DNA from: Caballeronia catudaia
Lineage (GTDB): Bacteria; Pseudomonadota; Gammaproteobacteria; Burkholderiales; Burkholderiaceae
Direction of reading: 5' to 3'
Assembly: GCF_001544755.2 (NCBI RefSeq)
Contig: NZ_FCOF02000020.1
Span: 1 to 64,000 of the forward strand
Length of the DNA stretch: 64,000 nucleotides
Within the stretch, counting starts at the first letter, position 1. Each line of letters opens with the position of its first letter. The position numbers and the translations under genes are program-made. The notes under the pieces are model-generated. The model searched no databases, was not told the origin of the DNA, and saw nothing but the letters and a program-made list of their open reading frames with translations. Positions 36,819-46,871 of this stretch are shown piece after piece.

Positions 36819-38615
36819 TTGGCGGGCCGTTCGTTTGATCTGCTGCGCGCAACGCGCGTGAAGCCGCATGGCCCGAGGCGCATGTCCGTCTTGTCGATGG
36901 TGTTCGTCGCGCTCGCCGCGTTCGGCCTCGCCGCGCCGGCTTTCGCCAAGTACGACATCGACATCGATGCGCCGCGCAGCGTGAAGAAGCTGCTCAAGGA
37001 GAATCTCGACATCGCCCGTTTCGCCAAGCGCGACGACGTGAGCGACGACCAGTTCCAGTTCCTCGTCACCGCGGTGCCGAAGGACGTCCGCGATCTCGTC
37101 GCCACCGAAGGCTATTTTTCGCCGGTCGTGCGCACGGACGTGACGACCGTCGACGACAAGCGCACCGTCAAGGTGAGCGTCGACCCCGGCCCGCGCACGA
37201 CCATCGCTTCCGTGCAACTGAATTTCACCGGCGCGGTGACGACCGAGGATCGCGCGCAGGAAAATGCGGCGCGTTTCGCGTTCTCCGTCAACGAAGGCGA
37301 TCCCTTCACGCAAAACGGCTGGAGCGACGCGAAGACCGCGGCGCTCAGGGCGCTGCAATCCAGGCGCTATCTGGGCGCGAAAATCGTGCGCTCGCAGGCG
37401 CGCATCAATCCGCGCGCGCATATCGCCGATCTTTCGGTGACTTTCGACAGCGGCCCGACCTTCACGCTCGGCAAGCTCGACGTGAGCGGCCCGAAGCGCT
37501 ATCCGGCGTGGATCATCGACCACGTGAATCCGATCCGGGAAGGCGAGATCTACGATGCGGCGCGCGTGAACGAGCTGCAGCGGCAGATCCAGAACACGCC
37601 GTATTACGCGAGCGTCGCGATCGACGCGGACGCCGACGTCAGCAAGCCGGTCGACACGCCGCTGCATGTGAAGGTCAGCGAATATCCGTACCACAGCATC
37701 CGCTACGGCGTGGGCTATGCGACGGACACGGGCTTTCACATCCAGGGCGGCTACAGCTATCTGAACACGTTCGGCGCGGCGTATCCGTTCACCATCTCCG
37801 GGCGGCTCGACCAGACGCAGCAGTACGGCCGCGTGCAGCTCGCGATGCCGCCGGATGCACACGGCTGGGTGAACGCCGTGTTCGGCTCGTACACGATCAC
37901 CGATGTATCGAGCACGATGATCTATAGCGCGCGCGCCGGGGTGCAGCGCTCACGTTCGCGTCAGAACATCGACACGACTTTTTCGCTGACGTTCTACGAC
38001 GACCGCCTGACGCAGAACGAGCCGAATCCGTCGACGGCGCGCGCGCTCGTGCCCGCGTGGACGTGGGTGCGGCGTGACGTCGACGATCCGCTGTTCCCGC
38101 GCCGCGGCAACATCATCCGCGCCGAGGCGGGCTTCGCCGTGAAAGGCGCGCTGACCGATCAGACCTTCGCGCGCCTCTACACCAACGCGGTGCAGTACTT
38201 TCCGCTCGGCAAGAACGATCTGCTGCTGTTTCGCGCGGAGTTCGGCGGCGTGTTCACGAGCGGGCCGTCGAGCGGCGTGCCGGCATCGCTGCTGTTCCGC
38301 GCGGGCGGTGCGAACTCGGTGCGCGGCTATAGCTATCTGAGCATCGGCAACAATGTGGCGGGCTCGGTTCTGCCGACGAAGTACATGGTGACCGGCAGCA
38401 GCGAATATCAGCACTGGTTCACGCACGACTGGGGCGGCGCGACGTTCTTCGACATCGGCACGGCGACGGATACGTGGGGCGAGCGCGTGTTCCAGCCGGG
38501 CGTGGGCGTCGGCGTGCGCTGGCGCAGCCCGGTCGGCCCGGTGAACGTCGACGTGGCGTATGGATTCAAGAGCAAGAGCGTCAAACCGTATCTGACGCTC
38601 GGCATCGCGTTCTGA
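36819..38615 (+). CDS. tamA: TamA-type outer-membrane translocation/assembly protein
   Basis: A protein of up to 598 residues in the Omp85 superfamily. A signal peptide ends at APAFAKYDIDID. POTRA domains follow (GPRTTIASVQLNFTGAV, GPTFTLGKLDVSGPKRYP), then a 16-strand barrel with FRAGGANSVRGYSY and a terminal GVGVRWRSPVGPVNVDVAYGF. With TamB (10 bases downstream) it exports lipids or assembles envelope proteins. The TTG at 36819 is used because GGAGG stands 6 bases upstream; GTG 36858 and ATG 36882 are alternatives and would shorten only the signal region. Confidence 0.9.
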   Translation: MAGRSFDLLRATRVKPHGPRRMSVLSMVFVALAAFGLAAPAFAKYDIDIDAPRSVKKLLKENLDIARFAKRDDVSDDQFQFLVTAVPKDVRDLVATEGYFSPVVRTDVTTVDDKRTVKVSVDPGPRTTIASVQLNFTGAVTTEDRAQENAARFAFSVNEGDPFTQNGWSDAKTAALRALQSRRYLGAKIVRSQARINPRAHIADLSVTFDSGPTFTLGKLDVSGPKRYPAWIIDHVNPIREGEIYDAARVNELQRQIQNTPYYASVAIDADADVSKPVDTPLHVKVSEYPYHSIRYGVGYATDTGFHIQGGYSYLNTFGAAYPFTISGRLDQTQQYGRVQLAMPPDAHGWVNAVFGSYTITDVSSTMIYSARAGVQRSRSRQNIDTTFSLTFYDDRLTQNEPNPSTARALVPAWTWVRRDVDDPLFPRRGNIIRAEAGFAVKGALTDQTFARLYTNAVQYFPLGKNDLLLFRAEFGGVFTSGPSSGVPASLLFRAGGANSVRGYSYLSIGNNVAGSVLPTKYMVTGSSEYQHWFTHDWGGATFFDIGTATDTWGERVFQPGVGVGVRWRSPVGPVNVDVAYGFKSKSVKPYLTLGIAF

Positions 38616-38625
38616 TGGAAAAAGC

Positions 38626-41600
38626 ATGACGGAACCGACCAACCCGGCCGACACCCCCGCATCTGGCGGCAGCGCCGGCGACCACGACAATGGCAACGGC
38701 AAGCACGCGCCGCCCCCGAAAAAGAGCGGCTGGCGGCGCCTCGCGCGCTGGATCGGCGCGCTCGTGCTCGTCGTCGTGCTGATCGTGGCGCTCGCGGCAG
38801 GCGGCGTGCTGTTCGTGCTGACGACGGAGCGCGGCACGCGCTACGCGTGGGACGCGGCGACGTCGCTGCTCAAAGGGCAACTGACCGGCAAGCTCGACGG
38901 CGGCGCGATCGCGACCGGCCTGCAGTTGCGCGACGTGCGCTGGAAAGACGGCAAGGGCACGGACATCGCGGTCGACAGCGTGTCGGGCCGCTGGGCGCTC
39001 ACGCGCGAGCCGCTGCGCTTCACGATCGACTATCTGCACGTCGGGACGATCGATGCGCGCGTCGCGCCATCGAACGAGCCGAGCAAGAAGACCGAGCTGC
39101 CGAAGGACTTGCGCATTCCGATCCAGCTCGCGATCCGCGATCTGTCCGTCCAAAAACTGCGCCTGCATCAGGGCACGACGACGACCGAATTCTCCCGCCT
39201 GCTTTTCAATGGGCGCAGCGACGGCCAGCATCACGAAGCGACGGTCCAGCGCCTCGACACGCCGTTCGGCGCGGTGACGGCGGCGGCGAAGCTCGACGGC
39301 GGCGCGCGGCCGTTCCCGCTTTCCGGCGATGCGGGCTACGCCGGCAAGATCAACGGCGAAGCGGTGAACGTGAGCGCGCGGCTCGCCGGCTCGCTCGAAG
39401 ACCTGATCGCCGACGTCGATGCAAGCGGCATGAAGCTGAAGGGACAGGCGCACGTCGAAGCGCTGCCGTTCGCCGACGTGCCGCTCAAGTCGGCGCTCGT
39501 CACCTTCGATCACGTCAATCCGCAGGCGTTCGCGCCGGGCGCGCCCGAGGCTGATCTCGCGGTGCGCGCCGAAGTGAAGCCGGTCGAGGGCGCGGACCCG
39601 AAGGCGTTCATTGTCGCCGGGCCGGTGTCGATCGTGAACGCGAAGCCCGGTTCCATCGACAAGAAACTGCTGCCGCTCATCGACGCGCGCGCGAACGTGC
39701 GGCTCGATGCCTCCGAGCAAAGCATCACCGACCTGAACGTGCGGCTCTTGAAAAGCGCGACCGTGACGGGTGGCGGATCGCTCGTGGACGGCAAGGGCAA
39801 ATTCGACTTGAAGGTGGCGAAGCTCAATCTGAGCGCGATCGAACCGACGCTGCGCCCGACCGATTTCGCCGGGCCGATCAGCGTGGTGCTCGCGGGCGAC
39901 ACGCAGACGATCACCGCCGATCTCAGCGACCCGAAAGCGGCGCTTCGCGCGCAGGCCAAGGTCAAGCTCGATCCAAAACAGACCTCGCTCGACGACGTGA
40001 AGCTGACGGTCGGAAAAGGGCGCGTCGAAGCGAACGGCGCGCTGAAGAAGGACGCCAATTCGAGCTACGACCTGAAGGCGAAAATCGTCGACTTCAATCC
40101 GCTTCTGCTGCAACAGCAGTTGATCGCGCCGAAACCCGCGCCGGCGAAGAAGGGCGCGCCGAAAAAGGCGGCCGCGCCGCCGCGCGTGATCGAGGCGCGC
40201 GTGAACGGCACGCTCGCGGCATCCGGCCAGCTCGCGCCGACGCTCACGACGAAAGCGACATTCAAGCTCAACGACAGCATGTACGACAACCTGCCGCTCA
40301 CGGGCGAGGGCACGGTGCAGGTCGCGGGCACGCGTCTCTTGCCGAGCAAGGCGTCGCTCTCGGTCGCCGGCAACGACGTCGACGTGAACGGCAGCTTCGG
40401 CGGGCCCGGCGACCGCCTGCGCTTCAAGGTCGACGCGCCCGCGCTCGAGCGGCTCGGCTTCGGCATCGCGGGCACGGTGAAGGCGGACGGCGATCTGACC
40501 GGCTCGATCGCGCATCCGAACGTCGTGGCGAACTATCAGGCCGATGGCGTCGTCTTCGGCGCGAATCGCCTGGGGCACGCGGAAGGCCGCGCGGATATCC
40601 GCGACGGTGCGAACGGCGCGCTCGTCTTCACGCTGAAGGCGCGCGATTTCAGCACGGAAGGCATCGAAGTCGCGAACCTCGACGCGAATCTGAACGGCAC
40701 GCGCGTGCATCACACCCTCGACCTGACCGCGACGGGCAAAGTGCGCGGCCAGCCGGTGAATCTCGCGGCCGCCGCTGCCGGCAAGTTCACCGACGCGCCC
40801 GACGGACCGCACTGGGACGGCGCGATCACGAAGCTGTCGAACAATGGCACGCCGTCGCTCAATCTCGAAGCGCCGCTGTCGGTGAGCTACGGCCCGAATC
40901 GTCTCGTGCTCGGCGCGACGCGGCTCGCGGCGGAAGGCGCGGTGCTGAACCTGAAATCGTTCGCGATGGAAAATGGCCGCGTGCAATCGGCGGGCACGCT
41001 CACGAACCTGTCGGTGCCGCATCTGCTCGAAGTGCGCCGGCAGTTGACGGGCGCCGAACCGCCGATCCGCACCGATCTCGTGTTCGACGGCGACTGGGAT
41101 TTCTCGCTCGGCGCGACCGCGACGGGCCACGCGCAAATCAAGCGCCGCGGCGGCGACGTGACGATCGACGGCGCGCGCGGGCTCGCCGCGCTCGGCATCA
41201 CGGATATTGCGGCGCGCGCGGATTTCACCGACGGCAATCGCCTGAACGCGTCGCTGCATGCGCAGGCGAGCCGTATCGGCGTGATCGACGCGAACGTGCA
41301 CACGCCGCTCGTCAACCGCGACGGCATGCTCACCCTCGACGACAATGCGCCGCTCACCGGCGGCATCGACGCGAATATTCCCGAACTGCGCACGACGGGC
41401 GGGCTGCTCGGCGCGAACTATCTGCTCGGCGGCAAGATCGCGCTCAAGCTGGTGATCGCGGGCATCGTCGCGAAGCCCAATCTGTCGGGGTCGCTCACCG
41501 GCGACAACGTGTCCGCGACCGTCGTCGATCAGGGCGTGCAACTGAAGGACGGCATCATCCGCATCGCGCTGTCGGAGAATCTCGTCGATCTTCAGCGCGT

Positions 41601-42774
41601 CGAGTTTCACGGCGCGAGCGGCACGCTGCGCGCGACCGGCAAGGTGCGGCTCGACCAGCAGCAGCCCGATCTCACGGCGAGCATCATCGCGGACAAGCTG
41701 GAATTGTTCGCGTCGCCGGACCGCGAGCTGACGCTCTCAGGCGAGGCGAAGATCGCCAACGCGGGGCTGCAGGGCGGCATGGCGATCGACGGCAAGTTCA
41801 CCGTCGATCACGCGCTGATCGATCTGCCCGAATCGTCCGCGCCTTCACTCGGCGACGATGTCGTGATCGAGCGCCCCGATGGCACCATCAAGGGCGAAAA
41901 CACGAATCGGCAGATCGCGGCGGCGACCGAGAAGCCGGTCGGGCCGTTCACGCCGCGCGCGAACATCGACATCAATCTGGGGCAGAAATTCCGCTTCAAG
42001 GGCGCGGGCGCGGATCTCGGGCTCGCGGGCACCATCACCGCGACGAGCGCGCCGAACATGCCGCTGCGCGCGGTCGGCAACGTGCGCGTGACGCCGGGCT
42101 CGACCTACACGGCGTTCGGTCGCAAGCTCGCGATCGAGAACGGCTTTTTCACGTTCAACGGGCCGGTGGCGAATCCGGGCATCAATATCCTCGCGATGCG
42201 GCGCAATCAGGAAGTGGAGGCGGGCGTGCAGGTGACGGGCACGGTGCAGGCGCCGGTCGCGAAACTGATCTCCGAGCCGAGCGTGCCCGACAACGAAAAG
42301 CTCTCGTGGCTGCTGTTCGGCCACGGCACGGATCAGGGCAACAACGTCGGCCAGCAGAGCGCGATGACGAGCGCGCTCGCGCTGCTCGGCAGCAGGGGTG
42401 GCGCGAAGATCGCGCAGACGGTCGGACTCGACGAGTTCACCGTCGGGTCCAGCGAAGTCGGGCTGACGGACCCGCAAGTCGTGCTGCTCTCGAAAGCGAT
42501 CAACGAGCGGCTCGTGATCGGCTACGAACAGGGGTTGCAATCGGCGAACAACGCGATCAAGGCGACGCTGAACCTCTCGCGATTCTGGTCCGTGACGGCG
42601 TATGGCGGGACGTATCAGGGCGTCGATCTGTCGTACACGCGCAGGTTCAATTCGTGGGCGCGGTTGTGGGCGGGATCGCCGGGAACGCAGGCTGTGCAGC
42701 CTTCGGCTGCTTCGGGCGCGTCGGGGGTGAGTGCGCCGTTCGGGGCATCGGCGACGGCGGTGGAATCGGATTGA
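38626..42774 (+). CDS. tamB: Translocation and assembly module protein TamB
   Basis: A 1382-residue AsmA/TamB-like protein. The N-terminus has a Pro/Lys-rich cytosolic stretch, a single membrane anchor (LVLVVVLIVALAAGGVLFVL) and then a very long periplasmic beta-taco body of repeated strands. The C-terminal DUF490 domain ends with FWSVTAYGGTYQGVDLSYTR. It spans the periplasm and partners TamA in lipid transfer or outer-membrane protein assembly. A low-complexity Ala/Lys stretch lies near 40150 and Ser/Ala-rich residues close the protein. Confidence 0.94.
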   Translation: MTEPTNPADTPASGGSAGDHDNGNGKHAPPPKKSGWRRLARWIGALVLVVVLIVALAAGGVLFVLTTERGTRYAWDAATSLLKGQLTGKLDGGAIATGLQLRDVRWKDGKGTDIAVDSVSGRWALTREPLRFTIDYLHVGTIDARVAPSNEPSKKTELPKDLRIPIQLAIRDLSVQKLRLHQGTTTTEFSRLLFNGRSDGQHHEATVQRLDTPFGAVTAAAKLDGGARPFPLSGDAGYAGKINGEAVNVSARLAGSLEDLIADVDASGMKLKGQAHVEALPFADVPLKSALVTFDHVNPQAFAPGAPEADLAVRAEVKPVEGADPKAFIVAGPVSIVNAKPGSIDKKLLPLIDARANVRLDASEQSITDLNVRLLKSATVTGGGSLVDGKGKFDLKVAKLNLSAIEPTLRPTDFAGPISVVLAGDTQTITADLSDPKAALRAQAKVKLDPKQTSLDDVKLTVGKGRVEANGALKKDANSSYDLKAKIVDFNPLLLQQQLIAPKPAPAKKGAPKKAAAPPRVIEARVNGTLAASGQLAPTLTTKATFKLNDSMYDNLPLTGEGTVQVAGTRLLPSKASLSVAGNDVDVNGSFGGPGDRLRFKVDAPALERLGFGIAGTVKADGDLTGSIAHPNVVANYQADGVVFGANRLGHAEGRADIRDGANGALVFTLKARDFSTEGIEVANLDANLNGTRVHHTLDLTATGKVRGQPVNLAAAAAGKFTDAPDGPHWDGAITKLSNNGTPSLNLEAPLSVSYGPNRLVLGATRLAAEGAVLNLKSFAMENGRVQSAGTLTNLSVPHLLEVRRQLTGAEPPIRTDLVFDGDWDFSLGATATGHAQIKRRGGDVTIDGARGLAALGITDIAARADFTDGNRLNASLHAQASRIGVIDANVHTPLVNRDGMLTLDDNAPLTGGIDANIPELRTTGGLLGANYLLGGKIALKLVIAGIVAKPNLSGSLTGDNVSATVVDQGVQLKDGIIRIALSENLVDLQRVEFHGASGTLRATGKVRLDQQQPDLTASIIADKLELFASPDRELTLSGEAKIANAGLQGGMAIDGKFTVDHALIDLPESSAPSLGDDVVIERPDGTIKGENTNRQIAAATEKPVGPFTPRANIDINLGQKFRFKGAGADLGLAGTITATSAPNMPLRAVGNVRVTPGSTYTAFGRKLAIENGFFTFNGPVANPGINILAMRRNQEVEAGVQVTGTVQAPVAKLISEPSVPDNEKLSWLLFGHGTDQGNNVGQQSAMTSALALLGSRGGAKIAQTVGLDEFTVGSSEVGLTDPQVVLLSKAINERLVIGYEQGLQSANNAIKATLNLSRFWSVTAYGGTYQGVDLSYTRRFNSWARLWAGSPGTQAVQPSAASGASGVSAPFGASATAVESD

Positions 42775-42782
42775 TCGTCGGA

Positions 42783-43175
42783 TCAAAAATAACTGCCACA
42801 GACAACGAATACGCCGTTTGGCAGCGTGCGCAACGTGATCCGGTTGGCCTCGAACGACATGCCGCGGCCATCGCGGTGATGCAGAAAAGAGAACACGCCG
42901 CCGCCGATGAAATGCAGCGTATGAGATGTCGTGTCAGTCGTGGTCACGACTTCATGCCGTAAAACCTGCGCGAGATCGCCGATCTGAACCTGACGAATCT
43001 CGGGTATCGTCCCGTTGATTCTTCCGTCCTCGGACAGAACGTACTTGTCTCCATCCGGACCTTCGATCAACTGACTGCCGTCAGGAAAATCAGTGTGTTT
43101 CCCGCCGGGAATGTCAACGAATGAACCGTTTGGCGCCGTCGCGCGTGATGAATCTTTGGGCTGTCCATCTTTCAT
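42783..43175 (-). CDS. Unrecognised 130-residue protein with Gly/Asp turns
   Basis: A small open frame opposite to tamB and ending 8 bases from it. From ATG 43175 it reads MKDGQPKDSSRATAPNGSFV, then PGGKHTDFPDGSQLIEGPDGD, a turn-rich beta segment, and ends NGVFVVCGSYF. The upstream extension to 43283 runs into the metG terminator and is not credible. No signal, membrane segment or known motif is seen. Its codon use is less GC-biased than its neighbours, suggesting acquired DNA. Function unknown. Confidence 0.6.
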   Translation of the reverse strand: MKDGQPKDSSRATAPNGSFVDIPGGKHTDFPDGSQLIEGPDGDKYVLSEDGRINGTIPEIRQVQIGDLAQVLRHEVVTTTDTTSHTLHFIGGGVFSFLHHRDGRGMSFEANRITLRTLPNGVFVVCGSYF

Positions 43176-43250
43176 TGCGTGTGCTTTCGTTTGATCAGGA
43201 AAGCAGAGTAAAACGCAGACGGACGGAAGAATCAACGCTTGCCGATCGGC

Positions 43251-43282
43251 ATGAAAAAGGCCACGCAAGCTGTGCGTGGCCA
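43251..43282 (-). terminator. metG terminator
   Basis: On the minus strand GGCCACGCA and TGCGTGGCC pair across a 5-base loop and are followed by TTTTT. It begins 25 bases after the metG stop. Confidence 0.85.
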
Positions 43283-43306
43283 TTCATCGCGAAGGAGCCG
43301 TGCGCC

Positions 43307-45442
43307 TTACTTCACGCGCATCCCCGGCTTAGCGCCGCCGTGTGGTTCGAGAATATAAAGCCCCGGCTCGGCTTTCTCATCCGCCGCCGACGCCGCCAGC
43401 ACCATCCCTTCGGACAGGCCGAACTTCATCTTGCGCGGCGCGAGATTGACGACCATCACGGTGAGCTTGCCGATCAGATCCTGCGGCTGATACGCCGACT
43501 TGATGCCCGAGAACACGTTGCGCGTCTTGTCCTCGCCGATATCGAGCGTCAGTTGCAGCAGCTTGTCGGAGCCTTCGACCGCTTTGCAATCGACGATCTT
43601 CGCGATGCGCAGATCGACCTTCGCGAAGTCGTCGATGGAGATGACGCCCGACGCTTCTTCCTTCTTTGCGACGGTCTTCGCCGGAGCAGCCGCAGCCGCA
43701 GCCGCAGCCGTTTCCGCAGACGGCGCGAGCGATTCGCGATTGGCCGCCAGCAGCGCCTCGATCTGCTTCGGATCGACACGCGTCGTCAGATGCTTGTACG
43801 CGTTGATCGCATTCGCCGACGACAGCGGCTTCGCGGCATCGGCCCAGACGAGCGGCGCGATGCCGAGGAACGACTCCACCGATTCGACGAGCTTCGGCAG
43901 CACCGGCTTCAGCGCGAGTGACAGCAGGCGGAACGCTTCGAGGCTCACGCTGCAGGTCTCGTGCAGCGCGACGGCGTTCGCCGGATCCTTCGCCTGCTCC
44001 CACGGCTTCGCGGTATCGACGTAGGCGTTGACCGCATCGGCGAGTTCCATCGTCGTGCGCAGTGCGCGGCCGTACTCGCGTGATTCGTAGAAACCGGCGA
44101 TCTGGCCGATCGCGTCGCGCAGTTGCCCGAGCAGCGCATGATGCATCGCGCTGTCCTGCACGCGGCCGTCGAAACGCTTGATCAGAAAGCCCGCCGCGCG
44201 GCTCGCGATGTTCACGTACTTGCCGACGAGATCGCTGTTCACGCGCGCCTGGAAGTCGTCGAGATTCAGGTCGATGTCTTCCATCGTGCTGTTGAGCTTC
44301 GCCGCGAAGTAATAGCGCAGCCACTCCGGGTTGAGGCCCGTGTCTATCACGCTCTGCGCGGTGATGAAGGTGCCGCGCGACTTCGACATCTTCGCGCCGT
44401 CGACGGTGAGAAAGCCGTGCGCGAACACGTTCGTCGGCGTGCGATGGCCGGAGAATTCGAGCATCGCCGGCCAGAATAGCGTATGGAAATACAGGATGTC
44501 CTTGCCGATGAAGTGGTATTGCTCGGCCTTGGCGCCGCGTGCGATCCAGGCATCGAAATCGATCCCCACGCGATCCGCGAGATTCTTGAAGCTCGCGTAA
44601 TAGCCGACCGGCGCATCGACCCAGACGTAGAAATACTTGCCCGGCGCGCCGGGAATCTCGAAGCCGAAGTAGGGCGCGTCGCGCGAAATGTCCCAGTCGG
44701 CGAGTTTGGCTTCGCCCTGGTCGCCGAGCCACTCGCGCATCTTGTTGGTCGCTTCCGGCTGCGCGAGCCCGCTGACCCAGCCGCGCAGGAACGTCTCGCA
44801 GCGCGGATCGGACAGCTTGAAGAAGTAGTGCGTCGAGGTCTTGCGGATCGGCGTTGCGCCCGACACGACCGAGTACGGATTGATGAGCTCGGTCGGCAGA
44901 TAGGTCGAGCCGCAGACTTCGCAGTTATCGCCGTACTGGTCCTTCGCGCCGCATTTCGGGCACTGGCCCTTGATGAAGCGGTCCGGCAGGAACATTTCCT
45001 TGACCGGATCGTAAGCCTGCTCGATGTCGCGCGCCTCGATCAGACCCGCCTCCTGGAGCGCGGTGTAGATCGAATTGCACAGGACGCGGTTTTCCTCGGC
45101 ATCGGTCGAGTAGTAGTTGTCGAACGAGATGCCAAAGCTGTCGAAGTCGCGCTTGTGCTCTTTCCACACGCGCTCGATCAGCTGTTTCGGCGTGATGCCT
45201 TCCTTCTCGGCGCGCAGCATGACCGGCGTGCCGTGGGTGTCGTCGGCGCCTACGTAATAGACCTCATGGCCATGCATTCGCAGCGTCCGAACCCAGATGT
45301 CCGTCTGAATGTACTCGACCATGTGGCCGATATGAATCTGACCGTTCGCGTACGGCAACGCGGACGTGACGAGGATCTGGCGGCGGCCGCTTTCGTTGGC
45401 GGCAGGCGCGGCGGCGGCAGTGGCTGAAATCGGTGCTGACAT
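43307..45442 (-). CDS. metG: Methionyl-tRNA synthetase
   Basis: A 711-residue class I synthetase. The HIGH motif is in [13 protein letters not shown] is in AKMSKSRGT, and a zinc knuckle CPKCG...CEVCG lies between. An Ala-rich linker (residues about 575-595) leads to the C-terminal OB-fold tRNA-binding/dimerisation domain ([20 protein letters not shown]). Charges tRNA-Met for initiation and elongation. It stands alone on the minus strand. Confidence 0.96.
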   Translation of the reverse strand: MSAPISATAAAAPAANESGRRQILVTSALPYANGQIHIGHMVEYIQTDIWVRTLRMHGHEVYYVGADDTHGTPVMLRAEKEGITPKQLIERVWKEHKRDFDSFGISFDNYYSTDAEENRVLCNSIYTALQEAGLIEARDIEQAYDPVKEMFLPDRFIKGQCPKCGAKDQYGDNCEVCGSTYLPTELINPYSVVSGATPIRKTSTHYFFKLSDPRCETFLRGWVSGLAQPEATNKMREWLGDQGEAKLADWDISRDAPYFGFEIPGAPGKYFYVWVDAPVGYYASFKNLADRVGIDFDAWIARGAKAEQYHFIGKDILYFHTLFWPAMLEFSGHRTPTNVFAHGFLTVDGAKMSKSRGTFITAQSVIDTGLNPEWLRYYFAAKLNSTMEDIDLNLDDFQARVNSDLVGKYVNIASRAAGFLIKRFDGRVQDSAMHHALLGQLRDAIGQIAGFYESREYGRALRTTMELADAVNAYVDTAKPWEQAKDPANAVALHETCSVSLEAFRLLSLALKPVLPKLVESVESFLGIAPLVWADAAKPLSSANAINAYKHLTTRVDPKQIEALLAANRESLAPSAETAAAAAAAAPAKTVAKKEEASGVISIDDFAKVDLRIAKIVDCKAVEGSDKLLQLTLDIGEDKTRNVFSGIKSAYQPQDLIGKLTVMVVNLAPRKMKFGLSEGMVLAASAADEKAEPGLYILEPHGGAKPGMRVK

Positions 45443-45536
45443 AAAGGCGCGGCCTGGGGTAGAAGTGCTTGGGTTGCGAAAAAGCGGATTTTGATTTTAG
45501 CAGGGAGGGGACGCGGGCCGGATGTGGTAGGGCGGG

Positions 45537-45719
45537 ATGGAAATTCACTACTACGAGATGATCCGCCAGGGCGTGCGCAAGTCTGAACTCGCGCGCCGCC
45601 TGAACGCGCATATGCCACAGGTGGACCGGCTGCTCGATCCGCGCCACTCGTCGAAGATTGAAGCGATCGAGGCTGCTTTCCGTTCGCTCGGCAAGCGCCT
45701 GAACATTTCGATTGCCTGA
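45537..45719 (+). pseudogene. HicB-type antitoxin remnant (C-terminal DNA-binding part)
   Basis: A 60-residue frame, MEIHYYEMIRQGVRKSELAR then RLNAHMPQVDRLLDPRHSSK, with GKRLNISIA at the end. It matches the C-terminal helix-turn-helix of HicB-family antitoxins. The N-terminal HicB fold is missing: a TAG stop stands 9 bases upstream and metG begins 95 bases away. No HicA toxin gene is nearby. It is most likely a decayed toxin-antitoxin trace, although a short DNA-binding protein could still be made. Confidence 0.7.
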
Positions 45720-45742
45720 GCCATCGAGCAAAACCAGACGCA

Positions 45743-45773
45743 CAAAAAAACCGGGGTCCAATCGGGCCCCGGA
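45743..45773 (-). terminator. Terminator downstream of the OmpA-family gene
   Basis: On the minus strand CCGGGG and CCCCGG pair across a loop, followed by seven T. A second imperfect hairpin at 45796-45822 (GGGTGATGGC/GCCATCCACCC) lies between it and the gene. The gap 45774-45947 shows no gene. Confidence 0.7.
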
Positions 45774-45947
45774 GCAACAACGACAAGAGGAGAATGGCGG
45801 GTGATGGCCTCGCCATCCACCCACCGTAAAGACAGACAAGCGCCGCACGTCCAAGTTTCAAAATTTTTTCAGACCGATGCGCGCGCCTGCCGCGCCACTC
45901 TCGCCGCAGCGAAGAAAGCGGCGATTTCCTCTTTCAAATCAACTGCT

Positions 45948-46610
45948 TTACTGAACCTGACCCGGCTGCGCGGTCGCGCGCAGATAGATTTCCACGCGAC
46001 GGTTCTGTGCACGGCCGGCTTCCGTCGAGTTGTCCGCGATCGGCTGGTTCTGGCCCATGCCCTGCGACGACAGACGCTGCGCCGGGACACCGTGCGTCGA
46101 AATGTACGACGCGACGCTCTGCGCGCGATTCTGCGACAGCGTCTGGTTGTAAGCCGCCTGGCCGGTGTTATCCGTATGGCCGACGACGTTCGCGATCAGC
46201 TCCGGATGCTGCTGCATCGTCTGCGTGACGGAATTGAGCACCGGATCGAACGACGGCTTGATCGCGTAGCTGTTCGTGTCGAACGAAATCGAATTCGGGA
46301 TGTTCACCTTGAGCGAGCCGTCTTGCTGCTCGGTCACCTGCGTGCCGGTGCCCTTCGAGTCGCCGGAAATCTTGTTCTTGATCCCCTGCCAGTTGTAGCC
46401 GACGATGCCGCCCGTCGCCGCGCCCGCTGCCGCGCCGATCGCCGCGCCCTTGCCGCCGCCGAAAATCGCGCCGATCGCAGCGCCGGTTGCCGCGCCCGCG
46501 CCGGTGCCGACCGCCGTGTTGGTGCCCTGTTGCGTCTGGCAGCCCGCGAGCAGCGCGCCCGCGATGGCAAACACGGACAAGCGGGTCAGGAATTTCCTGT
46601 TCATCTTCAT
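45948..46610 (-). CDS. OmpA-family lipoprotein with glycine-zipper
   Basis: A 220-residue outer-membrane lipoprotein. The lipobox LLAGC places the lipidated cysteine at residue 24. A glycine-zipper segment follows (GAATGAAIGAIFGGGKGAAI, GAAAGAATGGIVGY). The C-terminal OmpA domain binds peptidoglycan, with VVGHTDNTGQAAYNQTLS and GRAQNRRVEIYL. This is the Pal/YiaD-like plan that anchors the outer membrane to the wall. The gene is divergent from apbC, 261 bases away. Confidence 0.92.
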   Translation of the reverse strand: MKMNRKFLTRLSVFAIAGALLAGCQTQQGTNTAVGTGAGAATGAAIGAIFGGGKGAAIGAAAGAATGGIVGYNWQGIKNKISGDSKGTGTQVTEQQDGSLKVNIPNSISFDTNSYAIKPSFDPVLNSVTQTMQQHPELIANVVGHTDNTGQAAYNQTLSQNRAQSVASYISTHGVPAQRLSSQGMGQNQPIADNSTEAGRAQNRRVEIYLRATAQPGQVQ

Positions 46611-46871
46611 TCTCCTTGTGAATCGACAAGCGGTTCGGCGATGAGCGCCGACAGTGCGAAAGGGTCTTCGGACGAGCCTCCGGACGAGCCTCTACAATAA
46701 TGAGAGAAGGCGTCCGTTTGCCCGATGCGATGCGTCCCCGGAAAGATTTGCAGCGGCATAGTGCAGTGCGCGAGCCGCCGGGCGCAATGGCGCTAACAAT
46801 TACTTGCAAATTCTTCAGTCTGTTGCGCGCGCCGAAGGGCGGTAAGCAACAACCGTTCCAATGGAGTCCAG

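Noticed and set aside
38581-41610. A 1009-residue minus-strand open frame opposite tamB
   Set aside because: It is rich in Arg, Asp, Val and His, has no domain, and is the typical antisense shadow of a GC3-rich gene. tamB on the plus strand is a recognised family.
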